Below are positions 1-7,446 of a DNA stretch of 9,183 bases, one piece after another. The notes below the pieces were generated by a model. The model ran no database searches. It worked only from the letters and a program-made list of their open reading frames with translations, and was not told where the DNA came from. Made by a program: the position numbers and the translations under genes. Positions within the stretch are counted from its first letter, which is position 1. Each line of letters starts with the position of its first letter. The DNA lies in contig CAXQNK010000035.1 in assembly GCA_964225175.1 (NCBI GenBank), positions 1-9,183 of the forward strand, in the 5' to 3' direction. The DNA comes from WTJD01 sp964225175 (GTDB lineage: Bacteria; Pseudomonadota; Gammaproteobacteria; Xanthomonadales; SZUA-36).

Positions 1-1140
<1,140 letters not shown>

Positions 1141-1154
1141 ATAACGTTGCCAGC

Positions 1155-1183
1155 GGGCCGGGCTTGAAATCAAGCCATGGCCC
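1155..1183 (+). other. Hairpin in the tuf-rpsJ gap
   Basis: GGCTTG (1161-1166) pairs with CAAGCC (1171-1176) around an AAAT loop. After a small internal loop, GGGCC (1155-1159) pairs with GGCCC (1179-1183), for about 11 base pairs in total. No run of T follows, so it does not look like an ordinary intrinsic terminator. It begins 14 nt after the tuf stop and ends 27 nt before the rpsJ start. It could be a processing, pausing or regulatory structure. The E. coli S10 leader is the known target of L4 feedback, but this gap is much shorter than that leader and I cannot show equivalence. Confidence 0.55.
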
Positions 1184-1210
1184 CTTCGGCATGAAGAAGC
1201 GAGAAAACAC

Positions 1211-1522
1211 ATGGCAGACCAGAGAATTCGCATCCGGCTCAAGGCCTTCGATCACCGTCTGATCGATAGTTCCGCGGCCGAGATTGTTGAGACTGCAAAA
1301 AGGACCGGTGCGCAGGTGCTAGGGCCCATACCGTTGCCTACTCACATCGAGAGGCACACGGTGTTGATTTCCCCGCACGTAAACAAGGATGCGCGTGATC
1401 AGTATGAGACGCGCACACACAAGCGCCTGATGGATATTGTCGATCCCAATGACAAGACTGTCGACGCCCTGTCCAAGCTGGATCTCGCTGCCGGTGTGGA
1501 CGTGCAGATTCAGCTGTACTGA
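1211..1522 (+). CDS. rpsJ: 30S ribosomal protein S10 / NusE
   Basis: S10 is a protein of the 30S head. The same protein (NusE) pairs with NusB and contacts NusG in transcription antitermination and transcription-translation coupling. The product is 103 residues, equal to the E. coli length. It matches through the RIRIRLKAFDHRLID N terminus, the EIVETAKRTGAQV helix, GPIPLPT, and the ISPHVNKDARDQYE loop that reaches toward the decoding region. It ends with the conserved LDLAAGVDVQI segment. ATG 1211 is the only plausible start. Its ribosome binding site is weak (GAGA at 1201-1204), weaker than those of most genes here. It is the first gene of the S10 group, 70 nt after tuf, and the gap contains a hairpin. 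Confidence 0.99.
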   Translation: MADQRIRIRLKAFDHRLIDSSAAEIVETAKRTGAQVLGPIPLPTHIERHTVLISPHVNKDARDQYETRTHKRLMDIVDPNDKTVDALSKLDLAAGVDVQIQLY

Positions 1523-1536
1523 CGGAGATTCGAGCG

Positions 1537-2178
1537 ATGGCGATTGGAATCATTGGGCGGAAATGCGGAATGACCCGTGTCTTCACAGAAGACGGTGACA
1601 GTATCCCCGTGACCGTTATCGAAGCTGGGCCAAACCGCGTGACGCAAGTCAAAACAGCGGAAAACGACGGTTATGAAGCGGTTCAGGTCACCCTGGGCGG
1701 TAAACGCGCCAACCTCGTCAACAAGCCCATGGCGGGACATTTCGCAAAGGCCAACAGCGAGGCCGGAGAAGGTCTTTGGGAGTTCAGGCTGGACGGTGGG
1801 GCAGATGAAGAAATGGCGCCGGGTGCGGAGCTCAAGGTCGAACAGTTTGAGGCCGGTCAATTGGTTGACGTCACCGGTATGAGCAAAGGAAAAGGCTTTG
1901 CGGGTACCGTCAAACGGCACAACTTCCGAATGCAGGACGCTACCCACGGCAATTCGTTGTCCCATCGCGCACCAGGTTCAATTGGTCAATGTCAAACGCC
2001 CGGTCGAGTATTCAAGGGTAAGAAGATGGCAGGACATATGGGTGATGAAAAAGTCACGGTCCAGAACCTGGAAGTCGTGAAAGTTGATGCGGAGCGAAAC
2101 CTGCTGTTGATCAAGGGTGCAGTGCCGGGAGCGGCAGGCGGCCATGTCACAGTCAAGCCCGCAGTCAAGGCGCATTAA
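1537..2178 (+). CDS. rplC: 50S ribosomal protein L3
   Basis: L3 is an early-assembly protein of the large subunit. It binds near the 3' end of 23S rRNA and sends a loop toward the peptidyl-transferase centre. The product is 213 residues (about 209 in E. coli). Landmarks are GMTRVFTEDG near residues 11-20, KGKGFAGTVKRHNF near 117-130, the DATHGNSLSHR loop, and GSIGQCQTPGRVFKGKKMAGHMG near 147-169. Gln153, just before TPG, corresponds to E. coli Gln150, the residue methylated by PrmB, so the substrate site is kept. The Asn usual in E. coli before that Gln is Cys here. GGAG at 1524-1527 lies 9 nt before the ATG and directly follows the rpsJ stop. Thr codons are mixed (ACC, ACG and ACA), unlike in tuf. 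Confidence 0.99.
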   Translation: MAIGIIGRKCGMTRVFTEDGDSIPVTVIEAGPNRVTQVKTAENDGYEAVQVTLGGKRANLVNKPMAGHFAKANSEAGEGLWEFRLDGGADEEMAPGAELKVEQFEAGQLVDVTGMSKGKGFAGTVKRHNFRMQDATHGNSLSHRAPGSIGQCQTPGRVFKGKKMAGHMGDEKVTVQNLEVVKVDAERNLLLIKGAVPGAAGGHVTVKPAVKAH

Positions 2179-2181
2179 GGA
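2177..2181 (+). promoter_or_regulatory. Shine-Dalgarno for rplD, decides the start
   Basis: AAGGA shares two bases with the rplC TAA stop. It is 8 nt before ATG 2190 but only 2 nt before the in-frame ATG 2184. The spacing therefore favours 2190 as the main initiation codon. Confidence 0.7.
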
Positions 2182-2189
2182 ATATGGCT

Positions 2190-2792
2190 ATGAAGCTCGC
2201 AGTTGCCGGTGGCAAAGACATTCAGGTATCAGAAAAGACTTTCGGGCGTGATTTTTCCGAAGCATTGGTGCATCAGGTGGTTACAGCCTACCTGGCCGGA
2301 GCGCGCGCCGGGACCAAAGCCCAGAAAAACCGGTCAGATGTCCGGGGTGGAGGGAAGAAGCCCTGGCGTCAGAAGGGTACGGGGCGAGCCCGAGCCGGTA
2401 CCATTCGAAGCCCGATCTGGCGAGGAGGCGGTAGAGCATTTGCTGCCCAACCGCGGGATCACGCCCAGAAGGTCAACAGGAAAATGTACCGAGGCGCGAT
2501 GCAGACAATACTCTCGGAACTCGTGCGGCAGAATCGGCTCATTGTCGTTGACTCGCTTGCCATGGAAGAACCGAAAACGGCGCAACTGAAATCCAGGCTA
2601 GCAGAGATGGACTTCGATAGCGGCCTGCTGGTCACCACTGAGCTTGATGAGAACCTATACCTTGCGTCGCGTAATCTGCCCAAAGTTCACAGTCTGGACG
2701 TTAAGGGGCTTGATCCGGTCAGCCTGGTGTCTTCGGACAAGGTGGTCATGACCGTGGACGCGGTAAACAAACTGCAGGAGTGGCTGGGATGA
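2190..2792 (+). CDS. rplD: 50S ribosomal protein L4
   Basis: L4 binds 23S rRNA, and its extended loop lines the narrow part of the peptide exit tunnel. In E. coli it also represses its own S10 operon by attenuation and translational control. The product is 200 residues from this start, or 202 from ATG 2184; E. coli L4 is 201. The globular part opens with KTFGRDFSEALVHQVV. The basic loop contains KKPWRQKGTGRARAG, and the Lys matching E. coli K63, where changes give erythromycin resistance, is present. IWRGGGRAF and MYRGAMQTILSELVRQ follow, then the C-terminal DPVSLVSSDKVVMT segment. The start at 2190 was chosen for its 8-nt spacing from AAGGA. The gene ends in an ATGA overlap with rplW, indicating translational coupling. 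Confidence 0.97.
   Translation: MKLAVAGGKDIQVSEKTFGRDFSEALVHQVVTAYLAGARAGTKAQKNRSDVRGGGKKPWRQKGTGRARAGTIRSPIWRGGGRAFAAQPRDHAQKVNRKMYRGAMQTILSELVRQNRLIVVDSLAMEEPKTAQLKSRLAEMDFDSGLLVTTELDENLYLASRNLPKVHSLDVKGLDPVSLVSSDKVVMTVDAVNKLQEWLG
2776..2780 (+). promoter_or_regulatory. Shine-Dalgarno for rplW inside rplD
   Basis: AGGAG lies within the last codons of rplD, 8 nt before ATG 2789. A GTG at 2780 is in frame but overlaps this site, so it is unlikely to be the start. Confidence 0.8.
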
Positions 2793-3091
2793 ATAAAGAT
2801 CGGCTTTATCAGATTTTACTCAGCCCGCGCGTGACGGAAAAAACTGCGAAGGTTGGAGACGAAAGCAACCAGTACGTATTTCAGGTGGCGATTGACGCCA
2901 ACAAGGCCGAGGTCAGAGCTGCGGTCGAAAACCTGTTTGAAGTCAATGTCGAGTCGGTTCGCATCGTGAACGTAAAAGGCAAGTCCAAGTCGTTCCGTAT
3001 GCGCCCCGGCAAACGCAATGACTGGAAAAAGGCATACGTTCGTGTGCAGGAGGGCCAGACACTGGACTTCCTGGGCGCAGAATCAGCTTAA
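2789..3091 (+). CDS. rplW: 50S ribosomal protein L23
   Basis: L23 sits at the outer rim of the peptide exit tunnel and is the docking site for trigger factor and the signal recognition particle. The product is 100 residues, the E. coli length, when started at ATG 2789. An upstream in-frame GTG at 2780 would add three residues but overlaps the Shine-Dalgarno. The N-terminal SPRVTEK motif is present, and Glu17 corresponds to E. coli Glu18, which is important for trigger factor binding. KAEVRAAVENLFEV near residues 37-50 and the NDWKKAYV and LDFLGAE segments near the end match the family. The start overlaps the rplD stop by 4 nt (ATGA), and the stop codon forms part of the rplB ribosome binding site. 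Both arrangements fit coupled, equimolar synthesis. Confidence 0.98.
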   Translation: MNKDRLYQILLSPRVTEKTAKVGDESNQYVFQVAIDANKAEVRAAVENLFEVNVESVRIVNVKGKSKSFRMRPGKRNDWKKAYVRVQEGQTLDFLGAESA

Positions 3092-3103
3092 GGACGGATA
3101 GTC

Positions 3104-3928
3104 ATGGCTATTGTTAAAGCAAAACCTACTTCGCCAGGACGTCGAGGTGTCGTGCAGGTTAAGCACGGTCACTTGCATAAAGGACGGCCGCATGCCTCGT
3201 TGTTGGAGAAAAAATCCAAAACCGGCGGGCGAAATAACAATGGAAGAATCACTACCCGGCACAGAGGCGGTGGTCATAAGCAGCACTACCGCGTGATTGA
3301 TTTCAAACGTGACAAGGATGGTGTGGACGGCCGGGTCGAGCGTATCGAATACGATCCGAACCGGACGGCGCATATCGCTCTGGTTTTGTACAGTGACGGT
3401 GAGCGTCGCTACATCATCGCGCCCAAGAGTCTTCGCGCCGGTGACCTGGTTCGAAGCGGTCGGGACGCGGCTATCAAGCCGGGAAATACATTGCCACTTC
3501 GCAATATTCCCGTCGGAACCGTGATTCATTGCGTCGAAATGAAGCCAGGTAAGGGCGCACAGCTGGCGAGAAGTGCAGGTGCTGCAGTGCAATTGGTTGC
3601 CCGCGAGGGGCAGTACGCTACGTTGCGGCTGCGCTCCGGTGAACAGCGCAAAGTGCCAGCGAGATGCCGGGCGACAGTCGGTGAGGTCTCCAATTCGGAG
3701 CACAATCTCGAAAAACTCGGCAAGGCGGGAGCGAAACGTTGGCGTGGTGTTCGGCCGACGGTTCGCGGCGTGGCCATGAATCCGGTCGACCACCCACACG
3801 GTGGCGGTGAGGGCAGGACTTCCGGGGGACGCCATCCGGTGACGCCCTGGGGCGTGCCAACCAAAGGCCATAAGACTCGTTCCAATAAACGGACTGATAA
3901 GTACATCCGCCGCACGCGCGGGAAGTAA
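3104..3928 (+). CDS. rplB: 50S ribosomal protein L2
   Basis: L2 is one of the most conserved large-subunit proteins. It is required for subunit association and for building an active peptidyl-transferase centre. The product is 274 residues, one more than in E. coli. The order is KPTSPGRR at the N terminus, GGRNNNGRITTRHRGGGHK near residues 41-59, the YDPNR-containing OB-like domain, IKPGNTLPLRNIPVGT, the EMKPGKGAQLARSAG block, and then WRGVRPTVRG followed by MNPVDHPHGGGEGR. His230 corresponds to E. coli His229 in mature numbering, which has been tied to peptidyl-transferase activity. The extra residue falls in the TSGGRHPVTPWG segment. The ribosome binding site AAGGA at 3090-3094 is 9 nt upstream and overlaps the rplW stop. 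Confidence 0.99.
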   Translation: MAIVKAKPTSPGRRGVVQVKHGHLHKGRPHASLLEKKSKTGGRNNNGRITTRHRGGGHKQHYRVIDFKRDKDGVDGRVERIEYDPNRTAHIALVLYSDGERRYIIAPKSLRAGDLVRSGRDAAIKPGNTLPLRNIPVGTVIHCVEMKPGKGAQLARSAGAAVQLVAREGQYATLRLRSGEQRKVPARCRATVGEVSNSEHNLEKLGKAGAKRWRGVRPTVRGVAMNPVDHPHGGGEGRTSGGRHPVTPWGVPTKGHKTRSNKRTDKYIRRTRGK

Positions 3929-3940
3929 CGGAATAGCAAG

Positions 3941-4213
3941 ATGCCAAGATCAATTAAGAAAGGCCCTTTCATCGATCATCACCTGGCGACCAAAGTGTCC
4001 CAGGCGATCGAGACCAACAGCAAGCGACCCATCAAAACATGGTCGCGCCGCTCAATGATTATGCCAGAGATGGTCGGGCTAACCATTGCCGTGCATAACG
4101 GCCGGCAACACGTGCCCATTTTGATCACTGATCAGATGATCGGTCACAAACTGGGTGAGTTCGCGGCTACGCGAACATTTCGTTCTCATGCCGGCGACCG
4201 CAAGGCAAAGTAG
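3941..4213 (+). CDS. rpsS: 30S ribosomal protein S19
   Basis: S19 lies in the 30S head, forms a tight pair with S13, and contributes to a bridge with the large subunit. The product is 90 residues, two fewer than in E. coli because the lysine-rich tail ends at RKAK. It matches at MPRSIKKGPFID, TWSRRSMI, GLTIAVHNGRQHVP and GHKLGEFAATRT. CGGA at 3929-3932 is 8 nt before ATG 3941 and directly follows the rplB stop. The gap to rplB is 12 nt. Confidence 0.99.
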   Translation: MPRSIKKGPFIDHHLATKVSQAIETNSKRPIKTWSRRSMIMPEMVGLTIAVHNGRQHVPILITDQMIGHKLGEFAATRTFRSHAGDRKAK

Positions 4214-4224
4214 GAGTTAATGAG

Positions 4225-4560
4225 ATGCAAGTAACGGCTAAGCTCAGTGGTGCGCGCATTTCGGCGCAAAAAGTCCGCTTGGTTGCAGACCAGGTCAGGG
4301 GCTTACCGGTTGAAAAAGCTGAACAACTACTGGCGTTCAGTACTAAAAAAGCGGCCCACATCGTGAAAAAGGTATTGCTTTCCGCTATTGCGAACGCGGA
4401 ACACAACGAGGGCGCTGATATCGACGAGTTGACCATCAAGACCATCATGGTCGACGAAGGCCCGACTATGAAACGGGGCCGGGCACGAGCTAAGGGACGT
4501 GGCACGCGGATTTTGAAGCGTACCAGTCATATCACTTTGACCGTTGCAGATAACGAGTAG
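4225..4560 (+). CDS. rplV: 50S ribosomal protein L22
   Basis: L22 binds all six domains of 23S rRNA, and its long beta-hairpin forms part of the exit-tunnel constriction opposite L4. The product is 111 residues (110 in E. coli). ARISAQKVRLVADQVRG near residues 10-26 and LLSAIANAEHN near 51-61 match the globular domain, and VDEGPTMKRGRARAKGRG spans the hairpin. Met82-Lys83-Arg84, the triplet whose deletion gives erythromycin resistance in E. coli, is present at the same positions, and the hairpin has the usual length. The gene ends with KRTSHITLTVAD. AGGAG at 4212-4216 overlaps the rpsS stop and is 8 nt before the start. An ATG at 4220 is out of frame. Confidence 0.99.
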   Translation: MQVTAKLSGARISAQKVRLVADQVRGLPVEKAEQLLAFSTKKAAHIVKKVLLSAIANAEHNEGADIDELTIKTIMVDEGPTMKRGRARAKGRGTRILKRTSHITLTVADNE

Positions 4561-4582
4561 ACGAGGATCGGGACAAGACATT

Positions 4583-5260
4583 ATGGGCCAAAAAGTACAT
4601 CCAATAGGCATTCGTCTCGGTATCGCCAAGGACTGGAATTCCACCTGGTATGCCGAGAAAGGCGAATTCGCCGAGCAGTTGAACTCCGACCTGGCTGTCC
4701 GGGAATACCTGACCAAGCGCTTGGCGCAAGCCGCCGTGAGCAGGGTCACGATCGAACGACCGGCCAAGTCTGCCCGGATTACGATCCATACCGCACGCCC
4801 TGGAATCGTCATCGGCAAGAAGGGCGAAGATATCGAGAAACTGAGGCGTGAAGTCACCGCCATCATGGGTGTGCCGACGCACATATCGGTGGCGGAAATT
4901 CGCAAGCCGGAACTCGACGCCCGGCTGGTGGCTGAGGGCATCGCACAACAGCTGGAACGCCGCATCATGTTTCGGCGCGCAATGAAGCGAGCTGTTGGAA
5001 ACGCCATGCGCCTGGGTGCACTCGGCATCAAGGTGTCCGTTGCTGGCCGCTTGAATGGTGCTGATATTGCGCGAAGCGAATGGTATCGGGAAGGACAGGT
5101 GCCATTGCACACCTTGCGGGCGGACGTTGATTACGGATTCGTTGAGGCCCAGACCACGTACGGCATCTTGGGGGTCAAGGTCTGGATCTACAAAGGCGAA
5201 GTTTTCGATCTGTACGCCGCCAAGTCGGACAGTCGGAAGAATCAGCAGGCGGCTGGCTAG
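4583..5260 (+). CDS. rpsC: 30S ribosomal protein S3
   Basis: S3 is at the mRNA entry channel of the 30S head and, with S4, contributes to the ribosome's mRNA helicase activity. The product is 225 residues (233 in E. coli, with a shorter tail here). It opens with the invariant GQKVHPIGIRLGI. A type II KH domain carries the GxxG motif as GKKG near residues 78-81. The C-terminal domain contains RRIMFRRAMKRA, in which Arg131, Arg132 and Lys135 align with the E. coli helicase residues. The frame is open upstream to 4544, but ATG 4583 gives the family N terminus. GGGA at 4570-4573 is 9 nt upstream. The upstream extension would overlap the end of rplV and looks spurious. Confidence 0.99.
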   Translation: MGQKVHPIGIRLGIAKDWNSTWYAEKGEFAEQLNSDLAVREYLTKRLAQAAVSRVTIERPAKSARITIHTARPGIVIGKKGEDIEKLRREVTAIMGVPTHISVAEIRKPELDARLVAEGIAQQLERRIMFRRAMKRAVGNAMRLGALGIKVSVAGRLNGADIARSEWYREGQVPLHTLRADVDYGFVEAQTTYGILGVKVWIYKGEVFDLYAAKSDSRKNQQAAG

Positions 5261-5271
5261 GAGACATAACG

Positions 5272-5685
5272 ATGCTGCAGCCAAAACGAACAAAATTTCG
5301 AAAAACCCAGAAGGGCCGCAATCGTGGGTTGTCCCACGTGGGTAACAAGGTCAGCTTTGGTGAGTACGGCTTGAAAGCAACGACTCGCGGCTTCGTTACC
5401 GCGCGCCAAATCGAGGCCGCTCGTCGGGCGATCACGCGCTACGTGAAAAGGGGCGGGAAACTTTGGATTCGCGTGTTTCCGGACAAGCCCATCACCAAGA
5501 AGCCGGTCGAAGTACGAATGGGCAAAGGCAAGGGCAACGTTGAATTCTGGGTTGCGCCGATTCAGCCCGGCCGAGTTTTATATGAAATACAGGGCGTCAC
5601 GGAAGAGCAGGCACGTGAAGCGTTTCGCCTGGCCTCTGCCAAATTGGCCGTGAAGACCATGTTTGTTACCCGCTCGGTGATGTGA
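5272..5685 (+). CDS. rplP: 50S ribosomal protein L16
   Basis: L16 is a late-assembly large-subunit protein. It contacts the A- and P-site tRNAs and helps organise the peptidyl-transferase region. The product is 137 residues (136 in E. coli), with a one-residue insertion near 21-26. It contains MLQPKRTKFRK, then TARQIEAARRA, WIRVFPDKPIT and VRMGKGKGNVE. Arg82 corresponds to E. coli Arg81, the residue hydroxylated by the oxygenase RoxA (YcfD), so a substrate site is present; whether the enzyme exists here cannot be seen. AGGAG at 5259-5263, overlapping the rpsC TAG, is 8 nt before the ATG. The stop overlaps the rpmC start by 1 nt. Confidence 0.99.
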   Translation: MLQPKRTKFRKTQKGRNRGLSHVGNKVSFGEYGLKATTRGFVTARQIEAARRAITRYVKRGGKLWIRVFPDKPITKKPVEVRMGKGKGNVEFWVAPIQPGRVLYEIQGVTEEQAREAFRLASAKLAVKTMFVTRSVM

Positions 5686-5888
5686 TGAATATTACAGAAA
5701 TGAGAAGCCGCGACAGCAGTGCGCTGCGCGAAGAACTGACAAACCTTCTGCACGAGCAGTTCAATCTGCGGATGCAAAAGGGTACTGGGCAGTTAAATCA
5801 ACCCAATGAACTGCGTCGAGTGCGCCGCGATATCGCACGCATTAAGACGTTGCTCAATGAGAAAGCCAGCGAAGGAAGTGACGCATGA
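5685..5888 (+). CDS. rpmC: 50S ribosomal protein L29
   Basis: L29 is a small two-helix hairpin protein next to L23 at the exit-tunnel rim. The product is 67 residues (63 in E. coli), ending in an acidic SEGSDA tail. Alignment places MNITEMRSRD on the family N terminus, and LHEQFNLRMQKGTGQL and VRRDIARIKTLLNEKA are diagnostic. ATG 5685 shares its first base with the rplP stop (TGATG). A GTG at 5682 and an ATG at 5700 are also in frame, but the alignment favours 5685. No good Shine-Dalgarno is visible, only GGTGA at 5676-5680, so initiation probably depends on ribosomes finishing rplP. It ends in an ATGA overlap with rpsQ. Confidence 0.97.
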   Translation: MNITEMRSRDSSALREELTNLLHEQFNLRMQKGTGQLNQPNELRRVRRDIARIKTLLNEKASEGSDA

Positions 5889-6145
5889 GCGCTACAGAAG
5901 CAGTTAAGCGGACCAAGGTGGGCCTGGTCGTCAGCGACAAGCGCGACAAGACGGTGACCGTCTTGTTAGAGCGCCAAGTGAAGCACCCCTTGTACGGCAA
6001 GTACATCAAGCGCTCAACCAAGGTTCAGGCGCATGATGAGGAAAATCATTGCGGTGAGGGGGACAAGGTCCTTATTGCAGAGTGCCGGCCACTGTCCAAG
6101 ACGAAAAGTTGGCAAGTGCTGGAGATCCTCGAGCGGGCCCAGTAG
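5885..6145 (+). CDS. rpsQ: 30S ribosomal protein S17
   Basis: S17 is a primary 16S rRNA-binding protein of the 30S body with an OB fold. The product is 86 residues (84 in E. coli). The conserved parts are GLVVSDKRDKTVTV, RQVKHPLYGKYIKRSTK, HDEENHCGEGD and the signature ECRPLSKTKSW. ATG 5885 overlaps the rpmC TGA by 4 nt, and AAGGA at 5872-5876 is 8 nt upstream. It is the last gene of the S10 group. The stop codon lies at the loop edge of a predicted hairpin (6131-6153), and the next gene starts only 26 nt later, without a visible terminator. Confidence 0.99.
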   Translation: MSATEAVKRTKVGLVVSDKRDKTVTVLLERQVKHPLYGKYIKRSTKVQAHDEENHCGEGDKVLIAECRPLSKTKSWQVLEILERAQ

Positions 6146-6153
6146 GGCAGCTC
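6131..6153 (+). other. Hairpin over the rpsQ stop at the S10/spc boundary
   Basis: GAGC (6131-6134) pairs with GCTC (6150-6153) and GCCC (6137-6140) pairs with GGGC (6145-6148), with GG opposite A as an internal loop and AGTA as the terminal loop. The rpsQ TAG (6143-6145) spans the loop edge. No T-run follows. It may be a weak pause or processing structure, or chance pairing in GC-rich DNA. Confidence 0.4.
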
Positions 6154-6171
6154 CGGGACGAGGAAAGAATC

Positions 6172-6540
6172 ATGATACAGATGCAGAGCATGCTGGACGC
6201 GGCAGATAATAGTGGCGCGAGAAGAATCCAGTGTATCAAGGTGCTGGGTGGCTCCAAGAGGCGCTATGCCCGTATTGGGGACATCATCAAGGTAACCGTC
6301 AAGGACGCGATCCCGCGAGGCAAGGTCAAGAAGGGCGAAGTTTATGACGCCGTGATCGTGCGTACCAGGAGCGGAGTGCGTCGTCCGGATGGCTCACTGA
6401 TCCGATTCGATGGAAATGCAGCGGTTCTGCTTAACCCAAAACTGGAGCCAATCGGGACACGTATTTTTGGCCCGGTCACAAGGGAATTGCGTTCGGAACG
6501 ATTCATGAAGATCGTGTCGCTCGCCCCCGAAGTGCTTTGA
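6172..6540 (+). CDS. rplN: 50S ribosomal protein L14
   Basis: L14 is a large-subunit protein at the 30S interface. It forms bridges to 16S rRNA and is the binding site of the silencing factor RsfS. The product is 122 residues (123 in E. coli). It opens with MIQMQSMLDAADNSGARR and contains IKVLGGSKRRYA, AIPRGKVKKGE, GVRRPDGSLIRFDGNAAVLL and GTRIFGPVTREL, ending SLAPEVL. The frame is open back to 6082, but that extension lies inside rpsQ in another frame. ATG 6172, 7 nt after AGGA (6161-6164), gives the family N terminus. It is the first gene of the spc group. In E. coli a promoter precedes it; only 26 nt separate it from rpsQ here. Confidence 0.99.
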   Translation: MIQMQSMLDAADNSGARRIQCIKVLGGSKRRYARIGDIIKVTVKDAIPRGKVKKGEVYDAVIVRTRSGVRRPDGSLIRFDGNAAVLLNPKLEPIGTRIFGPVTRELRSERFMKIVSLAPEVL

Positions 6541-6557
6541 GATACAGGTAGCGAAAG

Positions 6558-6878
6558 ATGAAACGGATACGCAAAGGTGACGAAGTGATCGTGATTGCAG
6601 GGCGCAGCAAAGGCCAGCGTGGCCAGGTGCTGAGCGTTCTGGATGAAGGTGACCGATTGCTGGTTGAAAACGTCAATATGGTCAAGCGGCATACCAAACC
6701 TGATCCGGGCAGAAACGCACCCGGCGGCATCATAGAAAGAGAAGGCCCTATTCACGCTTCGAACGTACAGTTGTTCAACCCAATCACCAACAAGGCGGAC
6801 CGGGTGAATTTCAAGGTGCTCGACGACGGCCGCAAGGTACGGATATTCAAGTCGAACGGCGAAGCCGTCGATATCTAG
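6558..6878 (+). CDS. rplX: 50S ribosomal protein L24
   Basis: L24 is an assembly-initiating large-subunit protein that binds the 5' region of 23S rRNA. The product is 106 residues (104 in E. coli). A KOW motif occupies the N terminus (KGDEVIVIAGRSKGQRGQV, residues 6-24). It is followed by NMVKRHTKP, the APGGIIERE loop, HASNVQLFNP and KADRVNFK. AGG at 6546-6548 is 9 nt before the ATG, a modest ribosome binding site. The stop TAG forms part of the rplE Shine-Dalgarno. Confidence 0.99.
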   Translation: MKRIRKGDEVIVIAGRSKGQRGQVLSVLDEGDRLLVENVNMVKRHTKPDPGRNAPGGIIEREGPIHASNVQLFNPITNKADRVNFKVLDDGRKVRIFKSNGEAVDI

Positions 6879-6880
6879 GA
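6877..6880 (+). promoter_or_regulatory. Shine-Dalgarno for rplE, decides the start
   Basis: AGGA overlaps the rplX TAG and is 8 nt before ATG 6889. The in-frame ATG at 6880 begins inside this site and cannot use it, so 6889 is the likely start. Confidence 0.8.
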
Positions 6881-6888
6881 TGACTGAC

Positions 6889-7431
6889 ATGGCAAGACTG
6901 CATACCTATTACAAAGACACCGTGGTCCCTCAATTGATGGAAGAACTCGACATCAAAAACGTGATGCGAGTGCCAAAAATCACAAAGATCACGCTCAATA
7001 TGGGCGTGGGAGAGGCCGCGACAGATAAAAAAGTCATGGATCGGGCGACGGCGGATATGGCAGTCATCGCTGGGCAAAAACCCGTGGTGACGAAATCGCG
7101 CAAATCGGTGGCCTCGTTCAAAATTCGAGACGGTTGGCCCATCGGCTGTAAGGTGACACTCCGACGGGAACGCATGTACGAGTTTCTTGATCGCCTGGTC
7201 AACGTTTCCATACCCCGTGTCCGGGATTTTCGTGGTCTGAGCCCGAAATCATTCGACGGGCGTGGGAATTACAGCATGGGTGTCCAGGAGCAGATTGTTT
7301 TTCCCGAAATCGATTTCGATAAGGTGGATGCAATGCGGGGTATGGACATCACCATTACCACGACTGCGCAGAATGACGCTGAGGGCCGCGCCCTGCTGAG
7401 AGCGTTTAATTTCCCCTTCAAGGCTAAGTAA
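6889..7431 (+). CDS. rplE: 50S ribosomal protein L5
   Basis: L5 binds 5S rRNA together with L18 and L25 in the central protuberance and contacts S13 and the P-site tRNA. The product is 180 residues (179 in E. coli) from ATG 6889. The in-frame ATG 6880 would add MTD but lies within the Shine-Dalgarno. It matches at MARLHTYYKD, KITLNMGVGEA, AGQKPVVTKSRKSVASFKIR, PIGCKVTLR, RDFRGLSPKSFDGRGNYSMGV and EQIVFPEIDFDKV, and ends ITITTTAQNDAEGRALLRAFNFPF. In E. coli, S8 represses the spc operon by binding the mRNA around this start; I could not find a convincing equivalent structure. Confidence 0.98.
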   Translation: MARLHTYYKDTVVPQLMEELDIKNVMRVPKITKITLNMGVGEAATDKKVMDRATADMAVIAGQKPVVTKSRKSVASFKIRDGWPIGCKVTLRRERMYEFLDRLVNVSIPRVRDFRGLSPKSFDGRGNYSMGVQEQIVFPEIDFDKVDAMRGMDITITTTAQNDAEGRALLRAFNFPFKAK

Positions 7432-7446
7432 AACAGGTATCAAGAC

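Noticed and set aside
1141..1210. Possible promoter before rpsJ (TTGCCA at 1147-1152)
   Set aside because: No acceptable -10 element lies 16-18 nt downstream, and that region is occupied by the hairpin.
3083..3871. Long minus-strand open frame opposite rplB (262 residues)
   Set aside because: It lies wholly against a certain L2 gene, its protein resembles no family I know, and no ribosome binding site or neighbour supports it. Such frames are expected opposite conserved GC-rich genes.
4327..5293. Two long minus-strand open frames opposite rplV and rpsC (261 and 253 residues)
   Set aside because: They overlap each other and certain ribosomal genes. Their predicted proteins look like antisense translations, with no recognisable domain.
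6082..6171. N-terminal extension of L14 by about 30 residues
   Set aside because: The extension is rpsQ coding sequence read in another frame. L14 matches its family from ATG 6172, which has its own Shine-Dalgarno.
6860..6940. E. coli-like S8 repressor target at the rplX-rplE junction
   Set aside because: The E. coli regulatory site is near the rplE start, so I looked for a comparable stem. Only weak, bulged pairings were visible here, so regulation by S8 cannot be claimed from the sequence.
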